A DNA stretch of 36,516 nucleotides from Streptomyces sp. S3(2020). Lineage in GTDB: Bacteria > Actinomycetota > Actinomycetes > Streptomycetales > Streptomycetaceae. The notes below the pieces were generated by a model. That model did no database searches and had not been told where the DNA came from. It was given only the letters and a program-made list of their open reading frames with translations. Made by a program: the position numbers and the translations under genes. Location: contig NZ_JABERD010000092.1 in the NCBI RefSeq assembly GCF_013044505.1, forward strand, positions 1-36,516, written 5' to 3'. Of this stretch, positions 7,961 through 16,354 are shown piece by piece. The first letter of the stretch is position 1, and the number at the start of each line of letters is the position of its first letter.

Positions 7961-8073
7961 CGGACCCGAGGTTGACGGGCTCGGCGCGCGGATGCGCGTA
8001 GTTTCCCCCGCGACCCGGCGGGCTCGCCGACGGCATGGTGGAGGCCGAGCCGCCGGGGCGAAGGGAAACGACC

Positions 8074-8568
8074 ATGCCCGACGTCCATCCGCCCGGCCTG
8101 TCCCCGGGCGGTGGCTGTACGACGATCCTGGGTCCCGGGCGGTCCTCGGTCCGCCTCGCCCGGGTGGCCGTGCGGACATGGCTGGCCGAGTACGGGCTCC
8201 AGGACCAGGCGGAGATCGCCGAGCTGCTGGTCAGCGAGCTCGCCGCCAACGCGGTCCTGCACGCCCGGGGCCGCTACCGGCTCACCCTGTCCCTGGAGTC
8301 CGGCCGGCTGCGCTGCACGGTCGCGGACGAGGGGCCCGACCTGCCCGAGGCACCCGGTGTGTGCTCCGACGCGGACAGCGAGAACGGCCGCGGCCTGCTG
8401 CTGGTCGACGCGCTCGCCGACCGGTGGGGCAGCGGGCGCGTCGAGGGCGGCGCCGGCAAGGAGGTGTGGTTCGAGCTGACGGCCGGTGGCCCGGACGCCC
8501 CGGCCGGTCGTACGGGACCGGCCCCGGTGTCCGAGCCGAGGTGCTGCCTCCCCGGCCGGGCTCGGTGA
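8074..8568 (+). CDS. RsbW/SpoIIAB-like ATP-binding protein
   Basis: 164 residues from ATG 8074, which has AAGGGAA at 8061-8067; an in-frame ATG at 8035 has no ribosome site. GHKL-type ATPase motifs are visible: N-box ELLVSELAANAVLHA (about 49-63), G1 VADEGPDLPE (about 86-95) and G2 GRGLLLVDALADRWG (about 107-121). This is the single-domain form common in Streptomyces, which act as anti-sigma kinases or regulators of unknown partners. The last 25 residues are a low-complexity tail. It lies behind the MEDS/RsbA-like gene and may form a pair with it. No sigma factor gene is next to it. Confidence 0.85.
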   Translation: MPDVHPPGLSPGGGCTTILGPGRSSVRLARVAVRTWLAEYGLQDQAEIAELLVSELAANAVLHARGRYRLTLSLESGRLRCTVADEGPDLPEAPGVCSDADSENGRGLLLVDALADRWGSGRVEGGAGKEVWFELTAGGPDAPAGRTGPAPVSEPRCCLPGRAR

Positions 8569-8579
8569 CCCGCCGCGGC

Positions 8580-8601
8580 GACCGGCCGCGCCCGGCCGGT
8601 C
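8580..8601. terminator. Bidirectional hairpin between convergent genes
   Basis: GACCGGCCG at 8580-8588 pairs perfectly with CGGCCGGTC at 8593-8601 around a CGCC loop. It lies 11 bases after the stop of the ATPase gene and 36 bases after the stop of the convergent CBM2 gene. No T-run is present on either side. Confidence 0.6.
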
Positions 8602-8636
8602 TCCGGTTCGGGGCGGCGGTCGCCGGACGGCCGCGG

Positions 8637-10109
8637 TCAGGCCTTGGTGCAGCTGTGCCCGTTCAGTGTGAAGTCGTACGCCGGGGAGTTCGTGCCCTGC
8701 CAGGAGGCGAGGAAACCGAAGGCGAGGTCGGCGCCCGCGCCGACGGACTTGTTGTAGTCCGCGGCGGTGGCGGTGACCCGGGAGCCGTCCTGGGCGTAGC
8801 TCGCGTCCCACATCTGGCCGACCTTCTGGCCGTCCTTGAAGGACCAGGCGACGCTCCAGTCGTCGAGGGCCTTGTCGGTGGTGACGGTGACGGTGGCCTG
8901 GAAGCCGTCGGGCCACTGGTTGACCAGGACGTACCGGACCTCGCAGGTGGCCGACGCGCTCGTGGTGGGGCTCGGCTTCTCGTCGTCGCGGGCGGCGGAC
9001 GACGTGGTGCCCTGGGGTTCGGGGTCGGGGTTCTTCCTCGCGGACGTGCTGCCCGCCGAAGTCGGCGTGGGCGAGGCCGCGGGCACCGACGTCGCGGACG
9101 GCGACGACACGGTGACGCCGGGGTCGGCGACCGGCTGACGGTCGGTGGGCAGCGAGGCGTCGTCGTCCATGGAGCCGCCGCCCATCGGCATCATCGAGAC
9201 GGCGAGCGCGAGGAGCGAGACCAGTACGGCGGTGACGAGCAGTCCACTGCGCACGACACGCGCCTTGTGCGCGCCGGGGTTCGGCGGGCCGGCGTCGAGC
9301 GGTTCCGGGCGTCCGGCGCCCAGCCGTACCTCCGCGGCCCGGCGTCGGCGCTCCAGGTACGCGAGGCCGCCCCAGCCGATCACGCCGCCCGCGAGCGCCC
9401 CGGGCAGCCCGCCGCCGTGCAGCCGCAGACAGGCGGCGGCCTCGGCGCACTGCACACAGGTGGCGAGGTGCCGGGAGAGGTCCTCCGGGGTGTCGGTGGA
9501 GGTCGAGCGGGTGACCGCGTCGAGGAGGCGGGCGTAGCTGCGGCACTGCGGGGCCATCGGTGCGTCGAGGTGGTCGCGGTGGCTGCGGTCCCGGAACAGC
9601 CCGCGCACCTGCGTGAGTTCCTCCGCCACATGGGCCGGGTCCAGACCGAGCCGGCGGGCCACCACGGACAGCGGCAGCGCCTCGACCTCGGCCAGCCACA
9701 GCAGATCCGCGTCGTGTTCCTGCATGTCGCGCAGGCCGCGCAGGGCGAGCGGGCGCGACAACGGCGGGCCGGTGTAGCGTGCGGCCTTGTCGGAGTTGAG
9801 CCACAGGCGCAGGTCGGGATCGAGCCGGTGACCCTGACCGGCGGTCTCCCAGGCGGTGGCGGTGGTGCGAACGGCGGTCAGCAGCAAGGGGATCACGGGC
9901 AGCCGGGGCGCACGGCGGCCCGATCCTCTGGTGCTGCCGTCGCCGTCGGTGCGGGCCTCGCGCATACCGAGGGCGAACGCCTCCGTGGCCAACTGGACGG
10001 CCGCGGTGGAGCCGGCCGTGCACAGGTCGGCGTAGGAGAGCACGGCGTCCCAGCACTCGGTGAACAGCGCGGCCTCGGCGGCGTCCTGGGGGGTCGGCAG
10101 GTCGGGCAT
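8637..10109 (-). CDS. Composite membrane protein: sigma-like region, HxxxCxxC motif, TM, extracellular CBM2
   Basis: 490 residues; ATG at 10109 with CAGGAG upstream. The N-terminus (about 1-60) resembles sigma-70 region 2 (ALFTECWDAVLSYADLC ... ATEAFALGM). A region 4-like helix pair follows (LPLSVVARRLGLDPAHVAEE, about 150-170). Next comes an anti-sigma-type HLATCVQC motif (about 218-225, pattern HxxxCxxC). One membrane segment lies at about 292-314 (LLVTAVLVSLLALAVSMM), then a Ser/Thr/Pro linker and a family 2 cellulose-binding module to the C-terminus. The CBM2 has the end Cys pair (CEVRY ... NGHSC) and Trp in NQWPDGF, QMWDASY and ASWQGTN, the sites used for cellulose binding in CBM2a. Predicted topology: regulator inside, cellulose binding outside. 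This is reminiscent of clostridial RsgI polysaccharide sensors. The role is inferred. Confidence 0.75.
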   Translation of the reverse strand: MPDLPTPQDAAEAALFTECWDAVLSYADLCTAGSTAAVQLATEAFALGMREARTDGDGSTRGSGRRAPRLPVIPLLLTAVRTTATAWETAGQGHRLDPDLRLWLNSDKAARYTGPPLSRPLALRGLRDMQEHDADLLWLAEVEALPLSVVARRLGLDPAHVAEELTQVRGLFRDRSHRDHLDAPMAPQCRSYARLLDAVTRSTSTDTPEDLSRHLATCVQCAEAAACLRLHGGGLPGALAGGVIGWGGLAYLERRRRAAEVRLGAGRPEPLDAGPPNPGAHKARVVRSGLLVTAVLVSLLALAVSMMPMGGGSMDDDASLPTDRQPVADPGVTVSSPSATSVPAASPTPTSAGSTSARKNPDPEPQGTTSSAARDDEKPSPTTSASATCEVRYVLVNQWPDGFQATVTVTTDKALDDWSVAWSFKDGQKVGQMWDASYAQDGSRVTATAADYNKSVGAGADLAFGFLASWQGTNSPAYDFTLNGHSCTKA

Positions 10110-10305
10110 CAGACTCCTGCATCGGGAGCGAGGTCAACTCACCTTATTGGCAACGGAGTTGTGGGGAACCTCGCGACAGTGCACGAGCTTTTCACGGCTT
10201 CCACACAACTGACAAGCTCACTATTCAAATCCTGTTACCGGGAGTTCGAGCCCGCCCACACCTCGTTGCCGCTGTTGCGTGTGTTACTCCTGGAGACATA
10301 CGCAG

Positions 10306-10333
10306 AAAAGGCCCGGACGTCTCGATCCGGACC
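10306..10333 (-). terminator. Rho-independent terminator of the radical SAM gene
   Basis: On the minus strand GGTCCGGA pairs with TCCGGGCC (one mismatch) around an eight-base loop, directly followed by TTTT (complement of 10306-10309). It lies about 38 bases after the stop codon at 10372. The rest of the 10110-10371 gap is relatively AT-rich and should hold the promoter of the CBM2 protein. Confidence 0.75.
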
Positions 10334-10371
10334 TCAACTGCTCGATTCCCCCGGGGAATCCCGCGACTGGA

Positions 10372-11691
10372 CTACACCTCGGCGGGCTCCTGCGCCGGGA
10401 GGCTGTCCATGAAGGAGCTCACGGAGAAGACGGCACGGCCGGGCCCGGGCTCGCCGTATCCGGGGGGCGAGGAGAGACCGAAGTCCTCCATCGTCTGGCG
10501 ATAGGCCTGGAGCAGCCGGATGTGGTACTCCAGCGGCGCACCCTGCGGGTTGGCCTTGCCGAGCGGGGTGGTCGGCTCGGGGCACCAGGTGGTGAAGCGG
10601 GGGGTGATGCCCTGCGACATGAAGAAGCGCAGCCCCTCGGTGGTGGACGCGATGGCCTCGTCGACCGTCTTGAAGCCGAAGGGCTCGGCCATCTCCACGC
10701 CCGCCACGAAGTTGGGGATCACATTGCGCGCGCCGAAGATCTCCGCCGAGTCGAGGATCCGCTTGTGCCACTCGTCGCGGCCGACGTAGCGCTCCTTGCC
10801 GGGGCAGTGGAGCTTGAAGAGGTACTCGTCCCACACCTCGTAGTTGGGGTGGTAGATCTGCACGCCGTAGTCCTTGAAGCGCTGCACGTCGTCGCGCGGC
10901 AGCGCCTGGGCGACGACCTTGCCGATCCAGCGGCCCGGGAAGCGCTCCTCGATGGCCTTGGCGTAGTGCCCGTAGAAGTCGGCTTCATCCCGCCCGGCGA
11001 CCGTCTTGGTGATCGCGCCGCCGGTGAGGGTGTAGGCGGTGGAGGTCTTCGCGGTGTCGTACCGGTCGATGATCTCCAGGGCTTCGAGGACCTCCTCGAC
11101 GTCCTTGACACCGGTGTAGGGCCGCCCGGCCGCCTTGTGCTGGCGCCAGTTGTGGTTGATGTCGCAGTACTGGCACTCCTCCTTGGCGCCGAAGTACTGG
11201 CAGACCCGGAAGACGGTCAGGTAGATGAGGTAGCCCCACTGGATGGTGGGGGCGACCTCCATGACGGACTTCCCGTTGGAGAGCTTGTGCTTGTAGTACT
11301 CCGGCATCGGCGGCACACCGACGTCGGCGATGCGCTTGCCGTCGAGGTAGAGGCCGAGCACCCCCTCGTCGTCGGAGGCGACGCGGTACGGCGAGGTCGG
11401 GTTCACCCGCACGGAGACGACGGTGCGGCGCAGGTCGTACGGCCCGCCGGTGAGGATGATCTCCTCCGGCGGCCGCCGCAGCGCGGCCTCGCCCAGCTCG
11501 GGCAGGGTGCCGTGGTCGAAGGAGAAGATGAAGTACGACTTCGGTTTGACGTCACCCCCCTCGTTGTCGCTGAGGGCGGACGGATCGAAGGCCACCCCGC
11601 CGCGCAGCAGATCCTCCTTGAAGACGGCTTCCCGCGGTACGTGCGGGAATCGCTCCATCAGATCTTCGACCAGTGCGGTGCGGCTGCCCAT
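10372..11691 (-). CDS. Radical SAM protein with unusual CX8CX2C cluster motif
   Basis: 439 residues; ATG at 11691 with GGGAGGAG about nine bases upstream. The probable iron-sulfur motif is CQYFGAKEECQYCDI near residues 163-177. Its spacing is CX8CX2C rather than the usual CX3CX2C. Downstream, TAYTLTGGAITKT fits the GGE-like SAM-binding strand of the radical SAM barrel. YHPNYEVWDEYLFKLHCPGK and NVIPNFVAGVEM fit later barrel strands. I recognise this as a conserved actinobacterial radical SAM protein but do not know its substrate. The PPOX-like flavin gene ends 58 bases upstream in the same direction, so the two may be co-transcribed. A terminator follows. Confidence 0.8.
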   Translation of the reverse strand: MGSRTALVEDLMERFPHVPREAVFKEDLLRGGVAFDPSALSDNEGGDVKPKSYFIFSFDHGTLPELGEAALRRPPEEIILTGGPYDLRRTVVSVRVNPTSPYRVASDDEGVLGLYLDGKRIADVGVPPMPEYYKHKLSNGKSVMEVAPTIQWGYLIYLTVFRVCQYFGAKEECQYCDINHNWRQHKAAGRPYTGVKDVEEVLEALEIIDRYDTAKTSTAYTLTGGAITKTVAGRDEADFYGHYAKAIEERFPGRWIGKVVAQALPRDDVQRFKDYGVQIYHPNYEVWDEYLFKLHCPGKERYVGRDEWHKRILDSAEIFGARNVIPNFVAGVEMAEPFGFKTVDEAIASTTEGLRFFMSQGITPRFTTWCPEPTTPLGKANPQGAPLEYHIRLLQAYRQTMEDFGLSSPPGYGEPGPGRAVFSVSSFMDSLPAQEPAEV

Positions 11692-11749
11692 CCGTAATCT
11701 CCTCCCGGCTCAGGCGTTCGACTCCTCACGTTATGCCCCCGCCCGGCCG

Positions 11750-12412
11750 TCATGCGTACCGGGTCCCCTCGCGCCGCGCGATGTGTTCCGGTACGGGTGT
11801 TTCGTCCGCCAGTGCGGGATCACCGACGGGCGCGCCCCACACCGAGGTCAGCGGCAGGGTCCCGGCCCACAGGCCCCGTTCCGCGTCGGGTCCGTCGCCG
11901 TCGTCCGGCGGGCCGGTGCGGATCTTGACCGAGGCCTCTTCGAGGGAGAGGACGAGCAGCGTGGTGGCGGCGAGTTCCCTGCGGTTCGGACTTCGGGCGT
12001 ACGACCACTGCCCCGGGGTCGCGTGTTCGGTGAGCCGGCGCAGGCCGGCCAGCTTCTCCTCGGGGTCGGTGACCTTGCGGGCCTCGCCGTGGATCATCGC
12101 GCTGCGGTAGTTCACTCCGTGCTCGAAGACGGACCGGGCGAGGACCAGCCCGTCGACGTGCGTGACGGTGACGCAGACGGGCGTGCCGCCGGAGAGGCTG
12201 CGGCTCGCCACCGAGCCGTGGACGTAGAGCCGCCGGCCGTCTCGCCCGTAGACGGTCGGGACGACCAGCGGCCGGCCCTCGATCACCACGCCCAGGTGAC
12301 AGACGAAGCCCGCGTCGAGGACGGCGTTCAGATCGGCGCGGTCGAGACTGCCCTGGTCGCGCAGACGGCGGTGGCGGGTGAGGTCGGTCTCGGGGAGCGG
12401 ATCGAGGGTCAT
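11750..12412 (-). CDS. Pyridoxamine 5'-phosphate oxidase-like (PPOX) flavin-binding protein
   Basis: 220 residues from ATG 12412; longer in-frame starts exist up to 12478 but lack support. The split beta-barrel pattern is visible: AVLDAGFVCHLGVVIEGRPLV, then VPTVYGRDGRRLYVHGSVAS, VCVTVTHVDGLVLARSVFEH and GVNYRSAMIHGEARKV. These match the family of FMN- or F420-binding oxidoreductases related to pyridoxamine phosphate oxidase, here of the subgroup with ALDRALPAHLG-like substrate unknown. The gene lies between the D-2-hydroxyacid dehydrogenase and the radical SAM gene in the same direction. No strong ribosome site precedes 12412. The substrate cannot be told from sequence. Confidence 0.8.
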   Translation of the reverse strand: MTLDPLPETDLTRHRRLRDQGSLDRADLNAVLDAGFVCHLGVVIEGRPLVVPTVYGRDGRRLYVHGSVASRSLSGGTPVCVTVTHVDGLVLARSVFEHGVNYRSAMIHGEARKVTDPEEKLAGLRRLTEHATPGQWSYARSPNRRELAATTLLVLSLEEASVKIRTGPPDDGDGPDAERGLWAGTLPLTSVWGAPVGDPALADETPVPEHIARREGTRYA

Positions 12413-12522
12413 GACGAGGGACGCTACTGATATCGCGCCCGTTGCGCCACATTCCTGCGGATACCTATTGCAGACCATCCGAAGATCTACGAAATCCGCA
12501 GCAACTTGCCCAACGGATCACC

Positions 12523-13530
12523 TCACGCCCCCCGCTCCAGGGCCGCCTGCTCGACCGGATACGCAGGCGTCCCACCCGCCGCCAGCCGCTCCGCCTCCTC
12601 GGCCACCGCCGTGCCGAGCCGGGCCAGCTCGTTGCCCTGGGAGCCCGCGAGGTGCGGGGTGACGAAGGCGTTCGGGAGGTCGTGGAGGGGTGAGTCGGCG
12701 GGGAGCGGTTCGGGGTCGGTGACGTCGAGGACCGCGCTGAGACGGCCGGTGCGGAGTTCGGCGACCAGGGCGTCGTGGTCGACCAGGCCGCCGCGCGCGG
12801 TGTTGACGAGGACCGCCCCGTCGGGCATCAGGGCCAGCTCGCGGCGGCCGATGAGGTGATGTGTCTCGGGGGTCTGCGGGGCGTGGACCGTGACGATGTC
12901 CGAACCCCGCAGCAGCTCGTCCAGCTCCAGGAGGGGCACGCCGAGCCGGGCCGCCTGTGCCTCGGTGACGTACGGGTCGGTGAGCGCGGGCCGCAGGTCG
13001 AAGGGGCGCAGGAGCTCCAGGACGCGGCGGCCGATGCGGGAGGCGCCGATGACGCCGACCCGGCGGCCGTGGTTGCCGATGCCGGGGACGATGCCCCAGC
13101 CGGGGTGGGCGCGTGAGGTGCGCAGACGCTCGCGGGCGACGAGGACGTCCTTCCCGGCGAGGAGGATCATGGCGAGGGTGTACTCGGCGACCGGGAGCGC
13201 GTTGGCGTCGGCGGCCGAGGAGACCTCGATGCCACGCCGCCAGATCTCCGGTGTGACGAAGCCCTTGACCGAGCCGGCGGAGTGCAGGATCGCCCGCAGG
13301 GCGGGGGCCGCGTCGAGGACCGTCGCGTCGATGCGGGGGCAGCCCCAGCCCGTCACGAGGATCTCGGCGCGGGCGAGCGCCTCCTTGACGCGCGGGTCAG
13401 TGAAGTCCTCGGCCACGAGATCCGGGACGATGTCCACCGCCTCCCGCAGCCGCGCCAGAACCTTGGGCGGGAAGACGTGCGGAAGGTTGGTGGCGGTCAT
13501 GGCGAACAGCGCCTGAGGACGCTCGGGCAA
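12523..13530 (-). CDS. D-2-hydroxyacid dehydrogenase family protein
   Basis: 335 residues from TTG 13530; the internal ATG at 13500 would give 325. It has the fold of NAD-dependent D-2-hydroxyacid dehydrogenases. The dinucleotide site is VGVIGASRIGRRVLEL (about 160-175). The catalytic Arg is in VNTARGGLVD, the Glu in DVTDPEPLP and the His in TPHLAGSQ, the three residues the family needs to oxidise a 2-hydroxyacid or reduce a 2-oxoacid. Substrate preference cannot be read from sequence. It is divergent from aldO, with 112 bases between the starts. Confidence 0.88.
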   Translation of the reverse strand: MPERPQALFAMTATNLPHVFPPKVLARLREAVDIVPDLVAEDFTDPRVKEALARAEILVTGWGCPRIDATVLDAAPALRAILHSAGSVKGFVTPEIWRRGIEVSSAADANALPVAEYTLAMILLAGKDVLVARERLRTSRAHPGWGIVPGIGNHGRRVGVIGASRIGRRVLELLRPFDLRPALTDPYVTEAQAARLGVPLLELDELLRGSDIVTVHAPQTPETHHLIGRRELALMPDGAVLVNTARGGLVDHDALVAELRTGRLSAVLDVTDPEPLPADSPLHDLPNAFVTPHLAGSQGNELARLGTAVAEEAERLAAGGTPAYPVEQAALERGA

Positions 13531-13560
13531 GGTGGTGACCCCCGGTCGGCATCGAGGAAA

Positions 13561-13580
13561 AGAGATAGAAACCGCTCTCT
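13561..13580. promoter_or_regulatory. Candidate operator between the dehydrogenase gene and aldO
   Basis: AGAGA at 13561-13565 and TCTCT at 13576-13580 form an inverted repeat with a ten-base spacer containing GAAACCG, a core often seen in LacI-type operators. TACGTT at 13580-13585 could be the -10 of aldO. The assignment is weak: the arms are only five bases and no -35 is convincing. Confidence 0.25.
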
Positions 13581-13642
13581 ACGTTAAGAGTCGACGGATG
13601 AGAGGGTCAACGGACAGGCACCACACCGAAGGGACGACAGGG

Positions 13643-14896
13643 ATGACGCAGACGGTCACCAACTGGGCTGGCAACATCACCTACGCCGCCAAGGAGTTGC
13701 ACCGGCCGAGCTCGCTCGACGCGCTCCGGGCACTCGTGGCCGACAGCGCCAAAGTGCGGGTGCTGGGCAGCGGGCACTCCTTCAACGAGATCGCCGAACC
13801 GGGCCCCGACGGCGTCCTGTTGTCGATCGCCGGGCTGCCCGCGATGACCGACGTGGACACGGCGGCCCGTACGGTGCGGGTCGGGGGCGGTGTCCGGTAC
13901 GCGGAGCTCGCTCGCGCGGTCCACGCCCACGGCCTCGCGCTGCCCAACATGGCCTCGCTGCCGCACATCTCGGTGGCGGGGTCGGTCGCCACGGGGACGC
14001 ACGGCTCGGGTGTGGGCAACGGTCCGCTGGGCTCGGCGGTGCGTGAGGTGGAGCTGGTCCTCGCCGACGGGTCGACGGTGACGATCGGGCGCGGCGACGA
14101 ACGCTTCGGCGGCGCCGTGACCTCGCTCGGCGCTCTGGGTGTCGTCACCGCACTCACCCTGGACCTGGAGCCGGCCTTCGAGGTCGAGCAGCATGTCTTC
14201 ACCGAACTGCCGCTTCAGGGGCTGGACTTCGAGACGTTCTCGGCGGTCATGTCGGCCGCGTACAGCGTCAGCCTCTTCACGGACTGGCGGGAGCGGGGCT
14301 TTCGGCAGGTGTGGCTGAAGCGGCGGACGGATCAGCCCCTGGACCGGTTCACCTGGGCCGCGCCCGCCACCGAGAAGCTGCACCCGGTGCCGGGGATGCC
14401 GGCGGTGAACTGCACCGAGCAGTTCGGGGTGCCGGGGCCCTGGCACGAGCGGCTGCCGCACTTCCGGGCGGAGTTCACGCCGAGCAGCGGGGCGGAGCTC
14501 CAGTCGGAGTACCTGCTGCCGCGGCGGCACGCCGTCGAGGCGCTGTATGCGATCGACGGTATCCGGGAGACGGTCGCCGGCGTACTGCAGACCTGCGAGG
14601 TGCGTACGGTCGCCGCCGACGAGCAGTGGCTCAGCCCGTCGTACGGGCGGGACACGGTGGCGCTGCACTTCACCTGGATCGAGGACACGGCGGCCGTCCT
14701 GCCGGTGGTGCGACGGCTGGAGGAGGCGCTCGACGCCTTCGGGCCGCGGCCGCACTGGGGGAAGGTGTTCACCACCCCGGGCGAGGTCCTGCGCGGCCGC
14801 TACCCCAGGCTGGACGACTTCCGGACACTGGCAGCCGGCCTGGACCCTGAGGCAAAATTCGCCAACGCCTTCGTGCGGGACGCGCTCGCCGACTGA
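13643..14896 (+). CDS. aldO: Alditol oxidase (covalent FAD)
   Basis: 417 residues from ATG 13643. It follows S. coelicolor AldO (418 residues) closely along its whole length, as I recall that sequence. AldO oxidises the terminal alcohol of alditols such as xylitol and sorbitol to the aldose, producing hydrogen peroxide. The FAD-attaching His is in LGSGHSFNEIAEPG at residue 45 (His46 in AldO). The PNMASLPHISVAGSVATGTH segment of the VAO-type FAD fold is intact. Catalytic residues known from AldO are present: Glu and Arg in QTCEVRTV, Thr in HFTWIED and Lys in HWGKVFT. No signal peptide, so it is cytoplasmic. It may feed polyols into sugar metabolism beside the ROK/ABC/GH2 locus. Confidence 0.95.
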   Translation: MTQTVTNWAGNITYAAKELHRPSSLDALRALVADSAKVRVLGSGHSFNEIAEPGPDGVLLSIAGLPAMTDVDTAARTVRVGGGVRYAELARAVHAHGLALPNMASLPHISVAGSVATGTHGSGVGNGPLGSAVREVELVLADGSTVTIGRGDERFGGAVTSLGALGVVTALTLDLEPAFEVEQHVFTELPLQGLDFETFSAVMSAAYSVSLFTDWRERGFRQVWLKRRTDQPLDRFTWAAPATEKLHPVPGMPAVNCTEQFGVPGPWHERLPHFRAEFTPSSGAELQSEYLLPRRHAVEALYAIDGIRETVAGVLQTCEVRTVAADEQWLSPSYGRDTVALHFTWIEDTAAVLPVVRRLEEALDAFGPRPHWGKVFTTPGEVLRGRYPRLDDFRTLAAGLDPEAKFANAFVRDALAD

Positions 14897-14916
14897 CTTT
14901 ATAAAGCCCCTTTCCT

Positions 14917-14952
14917 AACCCCTTGTCGAAAGTCCCCGGCGGGCCATAGCCT
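14917..14952 (+). promoter_or_regulatory. Predicted promoter of the ROK regulator with shared -35 element
   Basis: TTGTCG (14923-14928) and TAGCCT (14947-14952) are separated by 18 bases, fitting a Streptomyces housekeeping-type promoter. The 14-base element AACCCCTTGTCGAA (14917-14930) covers the -35 and differs by one base from that before the ABC operon at 16467-16480. A regulator bound here would block or aid both promoters. Confidence 0.55.
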
Positions 14953-15088
14953 TGCGCCGCGCCGGTGCCGATGCCGTCCCCGCGGGAGCCGACGGGACGG
15001 GGGCAACCCTGTGCTGTGCCATCCCGGGGACAGCCCCCGGACCCCCGGCCGAGCACACGGACCGACGCCGGCCAGGGAGGGAAGTTCG

Positions 15089-16339
15089 ATGAAGCGCGGC
15101 ACCTCACGTGACATCCGCACCGCGAACCGTTACGAGGTGCTGCGCCAGATCATCGCCGCGTCGCCCACCTCCCGGCAGGAGCTGGCGGCCGCCACCGGGC
15201 TGAGCCTGGCCACGGTCGCCACGCTCGTCGGCGAGCTGCTCGACCTCCGGATGATCACGGAGGTCGGGTTCGAGGACTCGGCGGGAGGCCGCCCCCGGGG
15301 ACTCGTCGCGGTCAACGCGTCGGGGGGCGCGTTGATCGGCGTCGACATCGCGGAGACCTACGTCCATGTCGAGCTGTTCGACCTCGCGCTGAACGTGCTG
15401 GCCCGCGCCGAGGAGGACGTCCGCCCGGGCGAGAGCCTCCCCGAGCAGGTCGTCGGTCATGTCGCCGCGGTCGTGGGCCAGGTGGTCGCGCAGGCCGGCA
15501 TCGAGGGCGCCCGGGTCCTGGGCGTCGGGGTGAGCGTGCCGGGCCAGGTGGACCGGGACACCGGGTTCTCCGAGTACGCGCCCAACTGGGACTGGCACGA
15601 CGTGCCGTTGCTCGACCTGCTCACCGAGCACATCGCCTACCCGCTGTACCTGGACAACCCGCTGCGCGCCTCCGCGGTGGCCGAGCTGTGGTTCGGGGCC
15701 GCGCGCGGACGCGGCAACGCCGTGGTGGTCAACCTCGGTACCGGGGTGGGCGCCGGGCTCGTGCTCGGCGGCGGACTGCACCGCGGGGTCAGCAACAGCG
15801 CCGGCGAGTGGGGCCACACCACGATCGTCCTGGACGGCCGGGCGTGCCGCTGCGGCAAGCACGGCTGTGTGGAGGCGTACGTCGGCGCGTCCGGGATCAT
15901 GCTGAGTCTGCGGGAGTTGGGCCCCGACAGCCCGCTGCTGCACGAGGACGACCAGACGGCCACCATCGCCGCGCTGGCCGAGGGGTTGCGGCGGAAGGAT
16001 CCGGTGGCGGTCAACACGCTCCGCGACACGGTCCGTTACCTCGGCGCCGGGATCGCCAACCTGGTCAACCTGTTCAACCCCGAGGTGATCGTGCTCAGCA
16101 GCTGGGTCACCGCCGCCCTCGGCGAGCACCTGGTCGAGGAGGTGCGCGAGGCCGTCGCCCGGCACGCGCTGCCCCGGCCGATGGCCGCCACCGAGATCGT
16201 CCTCTCCCCCATCCCCACGGACCCGGTGTGCCTGGGCGCGGCGACGTTCGCGCTCGAAGGAGCCCTCCAGTCGGTCGGCCAGAAGTCGCCGAAACGCACC
16301 GCCGCGTCCGCGAGAGCGAACACGCACGACCCGCGGTAG
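15089..16339 (+). CDS. ROK-family transcriptional repressor
   Basis: 416 residues from ATG 15089, with GGGAGGGAAG upstream. An N-terminal winged helix-turn-helix (about 10-70; SPTSRQELAAATGLSLATVA) is followed by a ROK sugar-kinase fold. ATP-binding-like glycines are in LGVGVSVPGQVD and VVVNLGTGVGAGLVLGG. The ROK zinc motif is intact: GEWGHTTIVLDG then CRCGKHGCVEAY. Members repress sugar operons and release DNA on binding a sugar or sugar phosphate. The gene lies directly upstream of a sugar ABC operon whose promoter shares an element with its own, so autoregulation and control of that operon are likely. The C-terminus has a short basic, low-complexity tail. Confidence 0.92.
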   Translation: MKRGTSRDIRTANRYEVLRQIIAASPTSRQELAAATGLSLATVATLVGELLDLRMITEVGFEDSAGGRPRGLVAVNASGGALIGVDIAETYVHVELFDLALNVLARAEEDVRPGESLPEQVVGHVAAVVGQVVAQAGIEGARVLGVGVSVPGQVDRDTGFSEYAPNWDWHDVPLLDLLTEHIAYPLYLDNPLRASAVAELWFGAARGRGNAVVVNLGTGVGAGLVLGGGLHRGVSNSAGEWGHTTIVLDGRACRCGKHGCVEAYVGASGIMLSLRELGPDSPLLHEDDQTATIAALAEGLRRKDPVAVNTLRDTVRYLGAGIANLVNLFNPEVIVLSSWVTAALGEHLVEEVREAVARHALPRPMAATEIVLSPIPTDPVCLGAATFALEGALQSVGQKSPKRTAASARANTHDPR

Positions 16340-16354
16340 TCCGCTGCTCCGAGA

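Noticed and set aside
7972..8004. TTGACG and TAGTTT before the RsbW-like ATPase as a promoter
   Set aside because: The spacing is 21 bases, too long for a housekeeping-type promoter.
7867..10137. 756-codon minus-strand ORF overlapping the CBM2 gene and the ATPase gene
   Set aside because: Arg/Pro/Gly-rich shadow frame without motifs; the frame of 8637-10109 carries the CBM2 and membrane segment.
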